Source: Paralvinella palmiformis (Eukaryota > Annelida > Polychaeta > Terebellida > Alvinellidae). From it: a stretch of DNA of 64,000 bases. Positions 1 to 12,700 of the stretch are shown here, piece after piece. The DNA is taken from contig JAODUP010000117.1 of NCBI GenBank assembly GCA_025642065.1, positions 290,001 through 354,000 of the forward strand. The letters run 5' to 3'. Position numbers and translations under genes: made by a program. The notes below the pieces were generated by a model. The model was not told where the DNA came from. It did not search any database and worked only from the letters and a program-made list of their open reading frames with translations. Each line of letters begins with the position of its first letter. The stretch's first letter is position 1.

Positions 1-1780
<1,780 letters not shown>

Positions 1781-2700
1781 TCAATTTGTGACCAAAGTGA
1801 ATTCCATATAAGGTTTAGCAGAGGGCATGACTAAATCAATGCTGGGGTCATATTCTGTTATGGGGACCTTGGCCTCATTGATGAAGACAGACTGAATGTC
1901 CGTGAGCTTATCCTGTTCCAGCAGGTATTGTCTTGTGTTCCCAGGCTGTGTGTTGGATATTAAAGTCCCCGTGATTAAGTAGGAAGGATGGTGTTCAACA
2001 ATATCAATGTGATGACCTTGACTTGTGTAGAGGTTGATGATTTTTATCTTCAACGGCGTGGATAAGTATTAGTTGATACTCCGTGCGATCGTTTTTAGTC
2101 TGAATTCAGAAGGTGTGAGGAATGCCATTTTTGACAGCCGTGATCATCTCATGGGAGGTGGTGGAATTTGTAGGATCTTTTGCTTCTATATAGTAACTTG
2201 GAAATTTAGGTCCATTATTACTGATAGTGAGCGTTTCCTGTAGAAGAATCAGATCTGGTCGTCGATACTGAATGTGGTTCAGAAGTAGGCTCTTCCTGGA
2301 GTTGAACCCACGGATGTTCCATTTCTGTGGCCAGTTTGGAATCTAGTAGAGTTTTCTAGTGAAGAGTCGTGTCTGTTTTGATAAGCCCTTTGTCGTTTCG
2401 GTCATTTATCGTCGGAGGAGCAGCTAGAGTAAACCTTTTGGCTTCTTCGAGTACGGTCTGCAGGAGGTTCCCTCCTGCTAACTTTCTCTGTGCGTTCTTT
2501 AACGTGATAGCTGCTTCTTCTTTCGGTCTTGAGGTAGAAGCTTGATCATGTAGTTTACTTTGGTCATAAGAGCCCATATATGGCTCATATGGGCCACGAT
2601 GGCCGCTACAACGCTGGTGACATTTCTGTCCTGCTGGTTGGTCAATTCCCACTATTTTCAATGGTCAGTTTGTACAACTGGTAGGTACCATAAAACGACT
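1781..2700 (-). mobile_element. non-LTR retrotransposon (LINE) relic: ORF1 end plus APE-type endonuclease
   Basis: On the minus strand about 2661-2356 gives a Cys/His- and Lys-rich ORF1-like tail containing GNLLQTVLEEAKR. About 2340-2110 gives the start of an apurinic-type endonuclease, with the motifs WNIRGFNSR and PDLILLQETL. About 2053-1781 gives its middle part (IINLY, then SYLITG where active copies carry the GDFN motif). These motifs define the N-terminal endonuclease of LINE ORF2. The frame is broken by shifts and the GDFN catalytic core is lost, so the copy is dead. No reverse transcriptase was seen downstream. Assignment to a LINE endonuclease is firm; the clade is not determined. 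Confidence 0.75.
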
Positions 2701-2911
2701 AATATTAAAACTGATAGCTTAATTATTATTAAACAATTGTGCCACCCCTAGAAATGCGATATAGTGTTTCTATTCCAGAGCCAGGAGTACTTATAATGAC
2801 TTAAGAGATTAATGTTGTATTCCCAGGTCAAACACTTAAACGGGGACATTCCAAAGACGCAAATAGTGCACGGATTATACAGTTCTAGATCAACTGTTTT
2901 CTTAGACAGGT

Positions 2912-3720
2912 TCAGTCGCTAAAATCAATAGTTTCACTCACATAAAAATAGTTTCGGTGTAATAGACTCGTACGTGGATACGTTATGGATTTCGCCAACA
3001 TCCAAATACATTTCCGATTCTTGGCTGTCCCAGCGGTCATCCACACTTCAACTATATGCATGAAGTGCACTAAAGGCAGCATGGCATCTGTGTCTCTACA
3101 GATAACCAGTACTCGTTCACATCCTCTGTCAGCTGCTTCATACGCTTGCAGGATTAACCTCGTGTTCGCTTCTTCGTGGTTTCCTGAAAGCTTTGTTTGG
3201 TCTCTTCTCATTGACCTTGCGTCATTAGTATTAATGAATCCGCGTTCCATCATCATTTCATATCGTTCTGGTAGGTATTTTATCATTATGACATCCGATA
3301 AGAACCGGGCAAGATCAGCCTTGTTTTAATCTAAAGCAATGAAGGTGTTCCATATATGTGGGAGTGGGACATTTAGTCCTTCAATAAGTTTGCGAATTGG
3401 CTTCTGTGTACCAATCTCTTTGATCGTGCCACTCCCTTGATTGAGTCATATATTTTGAGCCGGGGCAGCACAGCAGTGAATGCTTCTAGGTGTAGAATCC
3501 AGTTGCCATCCCTTTCAGCTCTGATGAAGTCCAGCAGGATCTCAACCATGCTAATATAAGTTGACCACAACATGAAGTTTGGATTGTCAGAGTGCGCTTG
3601 GTCAAACTATTCCATGAGGGACTCCTCACTGCGAAGTGCATCTGGAAGTTGGTCGATTGCGGTGCTGAGTTTTGCTCTATGGTCAGCGGTGTTGTGCTTC
3701 TTCAACACCTATTAGACTGA
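2912..3720 (-). mobile_element. relic of a mobile-element protein with HEEADTR-type domain
   Basis: Read on the minus strand, about 3700-3373 encodes a segment with MLWSTYISMVEILLDFI and GNWILHLEAF, followed at 3286-2912 by a segment with SGNHEEANTRLILQA and RVLVICRDTDAMLPLV. These two blocks, in this order, are typical of a large uncharacterised protein found in many copies in cnidarian and mollusc genomes. The second block (HEEADTR then CRDTD) suggests a nuclease-like fold. At least one nonsense codon (near 3611) and an internal deletion or frameshift between the blocks show it is a pseudogene. Family recognition is from memory of the motif pair; the transposon superfamily is not established. 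Confidence 0.6.
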
Positions 3721-3747
3721 ACCATTGGAACCCTTATCATTTCCTCC

Positions 3748-4074
3748 TCAGTACGTATATGAAGCCAGCTGTTTTGCTTCGTCGTTCCATCTCAGGAATT
3801 TTACACCAATGTCATCCCTCAAACCTTGAATCCCTGATTTGATATTGTCAATCATTGTGTATGCCTCAAAGACGTCAATATCTCTTCGTTGTAGTTTAGC
3901 TGACAAACCTTTCAAATAATCCAAACTATTCTTCAATACTGTGAAGCCAACAATAACTCCAAAACTTTGCGGACTAATTTTCATACCATGACTTATAGTC
4001 TTGGTGTCACTATCCCAATTCCAACGACTTTCATTAACCTCTGGGCAAATATGGACAATCACAAAGCTCACCAA
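3748..4074 (-). pseudogene. hAT transposase / ZMYM1-like fragment
   Basis: A 108-codon open frame contains DYLKGLSAKLQRRDIDVFEAY followed by SGIQGLRDDI, the pattern of the helical region of hAT-type transposases and zinc finger MYM-type protein 1-like proteins, where a KLQ(K/R)RD(M/I)D motif precedes a long helix. No dimerisation domain or zinc finger is present next to it, so this is a fragment. It lies directly upstream, on the same strand, of the HEEADTR-type relic; whether both came from one insertion is unknown. Confidence 0.5.
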
Positions 4075-4700
4075 ATGTTTTCAAACAAGAATGTCTTTCA
4101 ACCCACCTTGTCTTGCACAAACCTTTAAGTTTCTCGTGGCGAGAATTGGGACAATATTGTTTAAGAGCGAGCTCCAATAATGTTTGCCTCTTGGTAGAAT
4201 TGTCAAAATATTGTACTTACTAAGTTATTATTTAACAGGCAAATCACAATTAGAGATGGGGTGAGGTTCTGACCCTCTGAGAGGTGGGGATACTATGAAT
4301 GATTAATACCAAAAGGATATCTGCTATTAACAAACGATTCGTTAAAATAATTTCTAGAAGCCTTTTCCAATTTTGGCTGCTCCACTATTAGCTACCATCA
4401 GTGCGGGCTCCGTTCAGAGGAGCATTTTCCGTCTTCAAACAAATACTTGCACATACATCGCGTGCGCAGAGGATAATTTCGTTTACAGCTAGTAATTGGA
4501 ATACACAACGTATTCCGTTTACGTACATCAACGTAATTTAGTATTTATCATGATTTCAGGTAGTTAACGAGATAATTATTAAATGGATTCTGATTGATTT
4601 ATTTTAAGTGATGAACATAAGAGCTTATGTCGCTTTATACAAATATATACACTCACGTTTATCAGTCACACACACACACACACACCTACATATATACATA

Positions 4701-5468
4701 TATCGTAGGTCCCGGCCATTAAGCCGAGACTTTGTGTCAACATTTTGACCCTTATTTTTGGGGGTCGACTTAATGGCCGGTGCTATTTCAGTGTCAAGAA
4801 ATCCAGTCATCGAGAGAAAAAATTTCAGTGTGTTACCAGCCGTCTAGACGATTGTGACCTAGATCCTAGTCTAGATCTAGATGCAAACGGACATCAATCG
4901 TTATTTTGATAAACTCATGCAGTCATGGAGTGAAAATAGAAGTGAAACAGTTGATAATAATTATACATGGCTTTATAATGAAAATCAATATGTATATGTA
5001 GAATTATCTGATCCGTTAGTGACCAAAACGTACCATGAAAGGCTCAGTAGTAATTGACAATATGTTTAATTACTTCTAAGTCATTGACTTCATATACGGG
5101 TCAATGAATGTTTAATCACGCGATGTCTCTGCCCAATAGGCGACAGCCAGGGGTCTCTACCCCAAACTTCAACAAGTTACAAGTTTAATCACGCCGTTAA
5201 TTTAAGTTTGAGGTCCTACGTATGCGCTAACAGTTTGCGTAAGCGATGGTTATAATTTGTCTTGATCTATTGACATTGGTATGAATAAAGAAATATGAAA
5301 ACAAAATTATTTTCTGTGTTCAAAACGTCACCTGGGCTGGAAATACTACAGGGAAAAATTCAGATTTTTAGGTCGGCTTATTGGAGGGTAACACCATAAA
5401 TCATGATATGTTAGGCCTAAAAACCGTTCCCGGCTTAATGACCGGGTCGGCTTAATGGCCGGGACCTA

Positions 5469-5473
<5 letters not shown>
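4701..5473. mobile_element. 773-bp TA-flanked DNA transposon derivative (MITE-like) with perfect 27-bp inverted termini
   Basis: Bases 4701-4727 and 5447-5473 are exact reverse complements (27 of 27), both ending in TATCGTAGGTCCCGG. Each end lies in TA-rich sequence, consistent with TA target duplication as in the Tc1/mariner/pogo group, though the TA-rich flanks make the duplication itself uninformative. Each end also carries a second copy of the terminal motif: 4763-4778 is an inverted copy (15 of 16) of 4712-4727, so the left end can fold as a hairpin, and 5429-5446 is a direct near-copy of the right terminus. The interior holds a 58-codon ORF (4881-5057) and an AATAAA at 5284. It is too short to encode a full transposase and is probably an internal-deletion derivative. 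Confidence 0.85.
4881..5057 (+). CDS. 58-aa mini-ORF with PIP-box-like N-terminus inside the 4701-5473 element
   Basis: The ORF begins with ATG just after an in-frame TAG and ends with TGA. Its second to ninth residues, QTDINRYF, match the PCNA-interacting peptide consensus Q-x-x-(I/L/M)-x-x-aromatic-aromatic. The remainder is acidic and tyrosine-rich with no domain I recognise. Pogo-group transposases are known to carry PCNA-binding motifs near their C-terminus, so the ORF is probably the leftover 3' end of a transposase gene with AATAAA at 5284 as its old poly(A) signal. Whether it is expressed is unknown. Confidence 0.4.
   Translation: MQTDINRYFDKLMQSWSENRSETVDNNYTWLYNENQYVYVELSDPLVTKTYHERLSSN

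Positions 5474-5508
<35 letters not shown>
5474..5508. repeat. (TA)n microsatellite
   Basis: A pure AT dinucleotide array begins at the right terminus of the preceding transposon derivative; the element probably inserted into a pre-existing TA array. Confidence 0.9.
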
Positions 5509-5510
<2 letters not shown>

Positions 5511-5971
5511 TCTTTATCATCATCATGCATGGTTAAAAAATGCGCTGACTCCCGAATCCGTTATCTCTATCTCTAATGTGGCAGCTGAGCATAATACAGT
5601 TTTTATTTGGTCTAAAGTTAGGTTGAAGCTTTCGACATCTTTGAAGATGTCCAAACAAAAATAAAGGAGGTCGAAGATATCACATCAGTACATCTGATCT
5701 ATATAGACGTGATTGTAAGACGTTGGCTTGGATCTTTTTATATCCGCGTCCGAGCATCCGAAACAAGCCAAAATAGGCGCATGCGCGCTCAGTGCCCGGC
5801 TATTTATCAACATCATAGACACGGTTCCGGTGCTCGGCTTGCGGCTCCGCGTTTTAGCTTCATCTGGTGGCAGGTATTGGTTGGTATTAATAAAACTTGA
5901 TTGTTATCGTCTAAGGGGCGCTTTCTTTTCTGTTACCATGGTAATTATTATAATATTCCAATTTAGGTATA

Positions 5972-6135
5972 ATAGGTCGATTTCCTCAGACCCCCGTGTT
6001 CGAATCTCGGCGTGGGTATATCTGAAGGTTGTTTCATCTTTGACTTCACTTCATTACCTTTGGAGGTCGCTCGGCCCATTTAGCCTACCTTGTGCACAAA
6101 AGTGGCCATAAAACACCAATCATCATCATCATCAT
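5972..6135 (+). repeat. tRNA-derived SINE (family B), 5'-truncated
   Basis: It carries a B-box-like GTTCGAATC at about 5999 followed by the core shared by all family B copies in this window: TTTCATCTTTGACTTCA, ATTACCTTTGGAGGTC, and GCACAAAAGTGGCCATAAAA. It ends in an (ATC)n tail, typical of the 3' end of a SINE. The A-box half of the head is missing or degraded. Other copies are at 17953, 21855, 45061, 47770, 55722, 57292 and 61735. Confidence 0.75.
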
Positions 6136-6777
6136 TCCCTCCGATTTACGTATAAAGCTACTGTTTCGGCATTTCTGAAACTTAATTACGTGTATGGTTA
6201 ATTAGGAATCATCCTCCTAATAAGTCACTCCTACATGTTCAACATCATCGAGTTATAGGTTTCTTTCATTATTTGTGTAAGTTTTTGGAGGATGCGATGT
6301 TATTATTTTTGGTCGGTACAAATTTATCCGTTCAGATAAATAGTTTAATTAAGTGTATTACCCATTTTTACACTAGTTATTGAAATATATACGAATAGTG
6401 ATTACCGCAATTACTAAACCTCAGTTATTACATACTGGGACTTTACCGACCTAATATTCTAATCTAGAACCAAACCGGCTCCAAACAAATGAACTCAAAT
6501 CTAAACTATAACGTTGTATTACTATATGTTTATTATATTGTTGTACACATTGATCTGGTATTATCTTTACGTAAACAACGTGCTATGAACACAGAGTTAA
6601 TGAATGAATGTTCCACGCACAAGTTAACTACTTGACAGCTACAATTCTATGGCTATTCTACGTTGCATGGTCGACGCGTTTGTGACACGCCATCTTAATA
6701 AACAGGAGAATAAAAAAAATCATCGCTGCATCCCACTTGTGCATTAACAATAACATATGACTTGATGACATGTCTGC
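6136..6777. other. 3' flank / 3' UTR region of the JmjC gene
   Basis: No gene is visible. The part from 6777 down to about 6529 is probably the 3' UTR of the minus-strand JmjC gene. The rest is AT-rich sequence without recognisable features. Confidence 0.4.
6529..6534 (-). terminator. candidate poly(A) signal AATAAA of the JmjC gene
   Basis: TTTATT on the plus strand reads AATAAA on the minus strand, 244 bases after the HDEL stop codon. It is a plausible distance, but no strong GU-rich element follows, so the assignment is tentative. Confidence 0.35.
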
Positions 6778-8927
6778 CTATAACTCATCGTGATGAGGAT
6801 GATCTGGTGCGTGCCCATGATATTCGTGGGCCTTGTTTAGAACCGAAGCCAAGTAGGCCATGTTTCCCTCGGGAAGGTCGCTGATCTTGTGTCTAGGAAC
6901 CTCCTGTACTTTTGGATTTCCATCAGTGACACTCTGCCAGGCTATCTTACAATCGAGTCTCTCTTCGTTTGGTATCTGAAACATGAATTATGCATTTCAA
7001 CTCAGTTTAAACACACACTTAATTGTGATTTAACTGTGCCACTTATTTATAGTTTAAACAACACAAGGTGCAAAATCAACTAACTCCATTAGCACTGACC
7101 AGAAATTAAAATAGTTTATTGTTTATATGACACGATCGTGTGTGTATAAAGAAATAATGGTCTGTTATTTTTGCTTGCCTCGGACATGATTTCATCATAA
7201 TAGTCTTTGAACACATCATAACGCAATCCAGTTTCATTCCTCATCCACACCAATAAGTGCCGCCTAACCGTATCCTGATCTAAATTACGATTGGCCAATT
7301 CCTGAAACGTGAACAGTTCGTGGTAGTAATTGGTACTTTATGTTCAAAACCGATACAGATAGTTTTGTTCGATTCGACGATATTAACTGTAAACTGACGT
7401 ATTACTGGGTAATAACAAATAAAAGACAACGCGTGATGCCTCACCCGATCTGCATGAAGATAAGTCCATATAAACGGAACCTTGTTCAGAGGCAATACTT
7501 GAGCCAGTTCTTTTGGATCACACTGCGAAAAGTCAGTGTTGGGAATCCGAGCCCAGAGAATTGTGAATGAGAAACTACGACCATATGAACGTACTTGGTG
7601 CAGGTAGGCTAGTGTAAAAATATACAAATTATGAATTAGGTCATTATTTCATCATTGTTTTGCACAACTCCTTTTATTAATAGTGAACTCAGAGTTGTAT
7701 CACGTTATAATATTCATACACTGACGAGCGTTACGGCCAAACTTCTGCAAAATATTTCAGGAATGCATGCAAATTAAAATAAACTGATTTTATTAAAGAG
7801 TGTAGCACATTCTTACTTGCTGGGATGAATATACAGTCTCCAGGTTCTAATGTGCTCCAGATCCAAGGTACTTCTGCTAGGCTGCTAAATTTATACATGT
7901 TTAATTTGTCCAGATCACCCAGGTCACAATAGCCAGTTCCCTCATGTGGCCTCTACCAAAAACAAATATAAATTGTTTACTACTTTAAGTATTAATCTTT
8001 AACCAATTTCCTATCCTTTATCATCAGCCTTAATTAATTCATATACAGTAGGCCCCTGTTATAACGAGGTCGTTGGGGTCCATAACCTGTCCACCGCGTT
8101 CCCAGATAGCACAACGCTGTCGGACCGGCCGCAATTTCGGACGACGCGAGCGATAACGATTTCAGCCGATTAACCAACGGCTACCCAAACTCGAAATAGC
8201 GCTGCACAAGGCACCACCTGGCGACTGAGAGTATATCTATCTATCTCCTGTGGCTTTCACTTTATAGTCTTGAAAGTGTTTTCGTAATCGTCGTATTAAT
8301 TCAACGTTTTCTTCAACATTATCTTAAATGTGAGTATAACAACTGCTGTGATGTACCTAAACTAACATAGTATGTAATACACGAGAATATAGTTATTATA
8401 CTAGATTTTACATCAAAAATAAACTGTAAATGGGAAACGAATTTTGCGGTTTGCAACGTTGATCCGGAAGATAATTAATTACACGTATAACACATATAGC
8501 GACCCGGGTATAGCGATAACCTGCTGAAAAGGTGTCTGTTTGTGTACGATGTGGCCTTATTAGGGATGATTTGATTTGAGTTTATTCAGAATTCATGTAC
8601 ATAAAAATACAATACATAGAATACGATATTGTAACATTAGGTACATAAGAAATTCCGAGGATAACACAAAAAGTCAAAAAGACTTATTTCCATTGTGGTC
8701 CTCAATTAATTGGGTGTAGACTGTAGCATCGAAGACACCAATAAAGACAGTGTTCTAGTTATCATGAGCTATAAAATCCGAAAAATGTCTAAGTCAAAGC
8801 CAGTCTAAGTCAAAAGATGCCTTTTCGTGATCTCTTAGATTTATGTCACGAGACTGTGCAGTTATGGGGTGGTGGGGAAATATCCATTGAGCAATCTTGG
8901 CACTTTTATTGATCTTTAATTTTGACA

Positions 8928-8962
<35 letters not shown>

Positions 8963-9694
8963 TAGTAAATTATACAGTTGTATAGGTTGTGAACATACCA
9001 GTTACTAATTACAGTAACAATGGCTGAAGTAAAGAGAGAAACTGTGATAGAACACTGCGACGTCAAGCAACTTCACGTGCTGATCAGTTCACGTCATTCT
9101 TGTGATTATCGTTGCGGTTATACATGTGTAGATAATTAATGTTTTTAGTTGAACAACAACACATTAATAAAGTTATTTATATATCATAACGTCAACATGC
9201 AAATCTGTATCAGTGTTCCTACAATCATAATGTATTATCTAATCATCACAATTATCATTAATTTACATTTCTCTAACCCAATTATATTGTTGATTTGTGA
9301 CCAGTTTATCATGATAGTTTTCCTGTGGAATACGTAAGAAATGTTGTCTTATTTCTCACCTATGAAGAATGCAAAAAAACAAAACAAAGAGAACTTATTG
9401 CACCTCCACAAGTGGCAGATATGCTGCTGAACAGTGAACGACGAAGTTCGAGGTTAGTTGCTGATCACAATAACAATGATATTTATTCACACGACTCTCT
9501 CTCGTACTGTATAACCAGTGGCCATTTTCACAGATGTGAATCAGATTCAGAGATCCATGATTTCGTATTAGTGGGATTGTAGTTGTTCACGATCTTCAGA
9601 CATTTCTCGCGAAGCCACTGTTAAAGTCTAGCTGGATTTTTATGCAGTAGATCATGACTTAGTGTAGGTTAATGATAGCATTGGAGGTGTCCTC

Positions 9695-9749
<55 letters not shown>

Positions 9750-12700
9750 TGTGAATGTATCATTGTATCTACCGGTATACATGCTAAAATATTGCTTCTG
9801 TTTGTTTTCTTTAATGACAGCCAAGGTCATGTTTCAGTCACAGTTAGTCATTCATCTAGCACCAGCACACAGATAGCAAGTACACTAGTTTCAAGGTAAT
9901 TGATCATCTTATTATTGTTATAGATTTTCTTTAATAATTGTATTGGGTTTCAAATAATGTGATTATATTTATTTTCAAGCATTGTGAATAATTGAAGAAA
10001 CTACCACATTTTCCTAGAATTACTGTTTATTTGTATATTGTGTGTCTTATTTTCACACATAGGTCAAATGGGTCAACTCCCGTGAGGTCCAAACTGGTAG
10101 ATTCACATCCAGCTCTGCAGGGGTACTTCGTGCATTTTGGCACTTTCCCCTAAAATATATCTACATATCTAAAAAGCTCCACATATATAATTGACATGAC
10201 ACTTGTAATTTAAAATCACTTCAAGGGATTTAATATTAGCTATCTGACATATCAAACATATTTGGAGTTCTTAGATTTGGCAACCCAACCGAATTCCTTG
10301 CCCTTATATGTGTTTCTTTACTTTCATTTAAACCAGTTCTACTGATGTTGGATTGTCAGTAACTCCTGTCAGTATTATTGATTTATAGATATACTGTATA
10401 AATGCCATGACTACCGCATTACAAATCTCAGTAATTTGTCAAATAAATTTCAACCAATTAAATTTTGGGTAGTTTGCATTCACTAACTAAATACGATTTT
10501 ATGATATTGCTACAAGTATGATGGCTACTTTGGGGCCAGTTTGTGGACTGTTATTTATAACATCACTATGATATATCTAATATAAATATAAATTATTTCA
10601 TTGAAGGCACAAAATATAATTTTTCTTATGAATAGTGAGCCCAGATTACATACTGTGATGCGAGTCATCAAGGGTATTAATTATTTGTATGCATAACAAA
10701 TACATGTCACCAAATAGAGAAATACATTTATTCTGTTTCAATAAAGTCTAAACATAGAATTTTTATCTGCCACAATAATATATTTCATTACATTTTGGAA
10801 AATATATGTGTTGAAATATATGGATTTAATTGTTATATTCAATTAATTATATTTTTATTTTAGCACACAGTGCATTTGCATGTGGATTAAATTTAAGTTA
10901 ACATTGTTGTTGTCATTGTTTTCTTCAATATAAACATTACTACATAATGAATTTTATTGGTTTTATAGTTAAACCCTTTATTTGATATTATCCCCTAACA
11001 TCACTCAGAGTTATCGTGTTCAGTTTTTGTGAGCTGCGGCTTGGGAGATTTTTCATTAATATTTAACCAACTTTTGATTTCAGATGGGCAATATGTTTTG
11101 TTTGACAAAAAGTATGGAAATGAATATTCATTCAATCAACTGTCTTGGACCGGAATATAACTTGAACCACAAGAAATATCTGAACAAAATGTGATTTTTC
11201 GTTGATGTATCCAAGATCTGGGCTGTCAGTTTCAGAATATGATGTGTATCATTATGTGACTTCATTAAATTATAGAAGTGAATTACTTTATGTTGAGTTT
11301 TATGTAATTTTAACAATAAGTTAAATGTAAATGAATTTATATACTGGTATGTAGTAGGCCCTACATGTGATTTCAGTTTATAAGCTCTTTAAATGTCTAA
11401 GCAAGAAGCATCTTTGAATAACTTCCTGCTAGTAATGACACCTAAATAAATTAATATTAAATATTATTATTTATTAAACAAAACCATTTTGCTTTTGAAA
11501 TTATCCAATTCAACACTATACTAGTTTAGTGTATGACATGTTATAATTGTATCATACAGAAAGAAATTGAACTTCTATTTAATTTTAGTTACCTTAGGCA
11601 CATAGTATGCCTTTTTCTTGTGCCTTGGATCTATCAGGATGAAGTCCTTCCTGCCAGCCATCACACAGTGTAAGTTATGATCAGCATGAGAGTGTAACAA
11701 GGATACTGTTCCTCCGCTTGACATCCAAATCTCGGCTTCCTGAAGTGACTTCATGAAATCACACTTCAGACAAGTTGGCAGCTGTCATAGGTAAGATAAG
11801 GCAAGGATTAACAAAAGAAGTGTAAGATAAGGCAATGATTAACAAAAGAAGTATAAGATAAGGCAAGGATTAACAAAAGAAGCATAAGATAAGGCAAGGA
11901 TTAACAAAGAAGCATAAGATAAGACAACGATTAACAAAAGAAGTGTAAGATAAGGCAAGGGTTAACAAAAGAAGTGTAAGATAAGGCAAGCATTAACAAA
12001 AGAAGTGTAAGATAAGGCAAGCATTAACAAAGAAGTGTAAGATAAGGCAAAGATTAACAAAGAAGTATAAGATAAGGCAAGGATTAACAAAGAAGTGTAA
12101 GATAAGGCAAGGATTAACAAAAGAAGTGTAAGATAAGGCAAGGATTAATAAAAGAAGTGTAAGATAAGGCAAGGATTAACAAAAGAAGTGTAAGATAAGG
12201 CAAGGATTAACAAAGAAGTGTAAGATAAGGCAAGGATTAACAAAAGAAGTGTAAGATAAGCCAATGATTAACAAAAGATGTATAAGATAAGGCAAGGATT
12301 AACAAAAGAAGTGTAAGATAAAGCAAGGATTAACAAAAGAAGTGTAAGATAAGGCAAGGATTAACAAAAGAAGTGTAAGATAAGGCAAGGATTAACAAAG
12401 AAGTGTAAGATAAGGCAAGGATTAACAAAGAAGTGTAAGATAAGGCAAGGATTAATAAAAGAAGTGTAAGATAAGGCAAGGATTAATAAAAGAAGTTTAA
12501 GATAAGGCAAGGATTAATAAAAGAAGTGTAAGATAAGGCAATGATTAACAAAAGAAGTGTAAGATAAGGCAAGGATTAACAAAAGAAGTGTAAGATAAGG
12601 CAAGGATTAACAAAGAAGTGTAAGATAAGGCAAGGATTAACAAAGAAGTGTAAGGTAAGGCAAGGATTAACAAAGAAGTGTAAGATAAGGCAAGGATTAA

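Noticed and set aside
7340..7570. Plus-strand frame opposite the JmjC exons (and similar antisense frames at 6889 and 28438)
   Set aside because: They are shadows of real exons on the other strand and lack splice or motif support.
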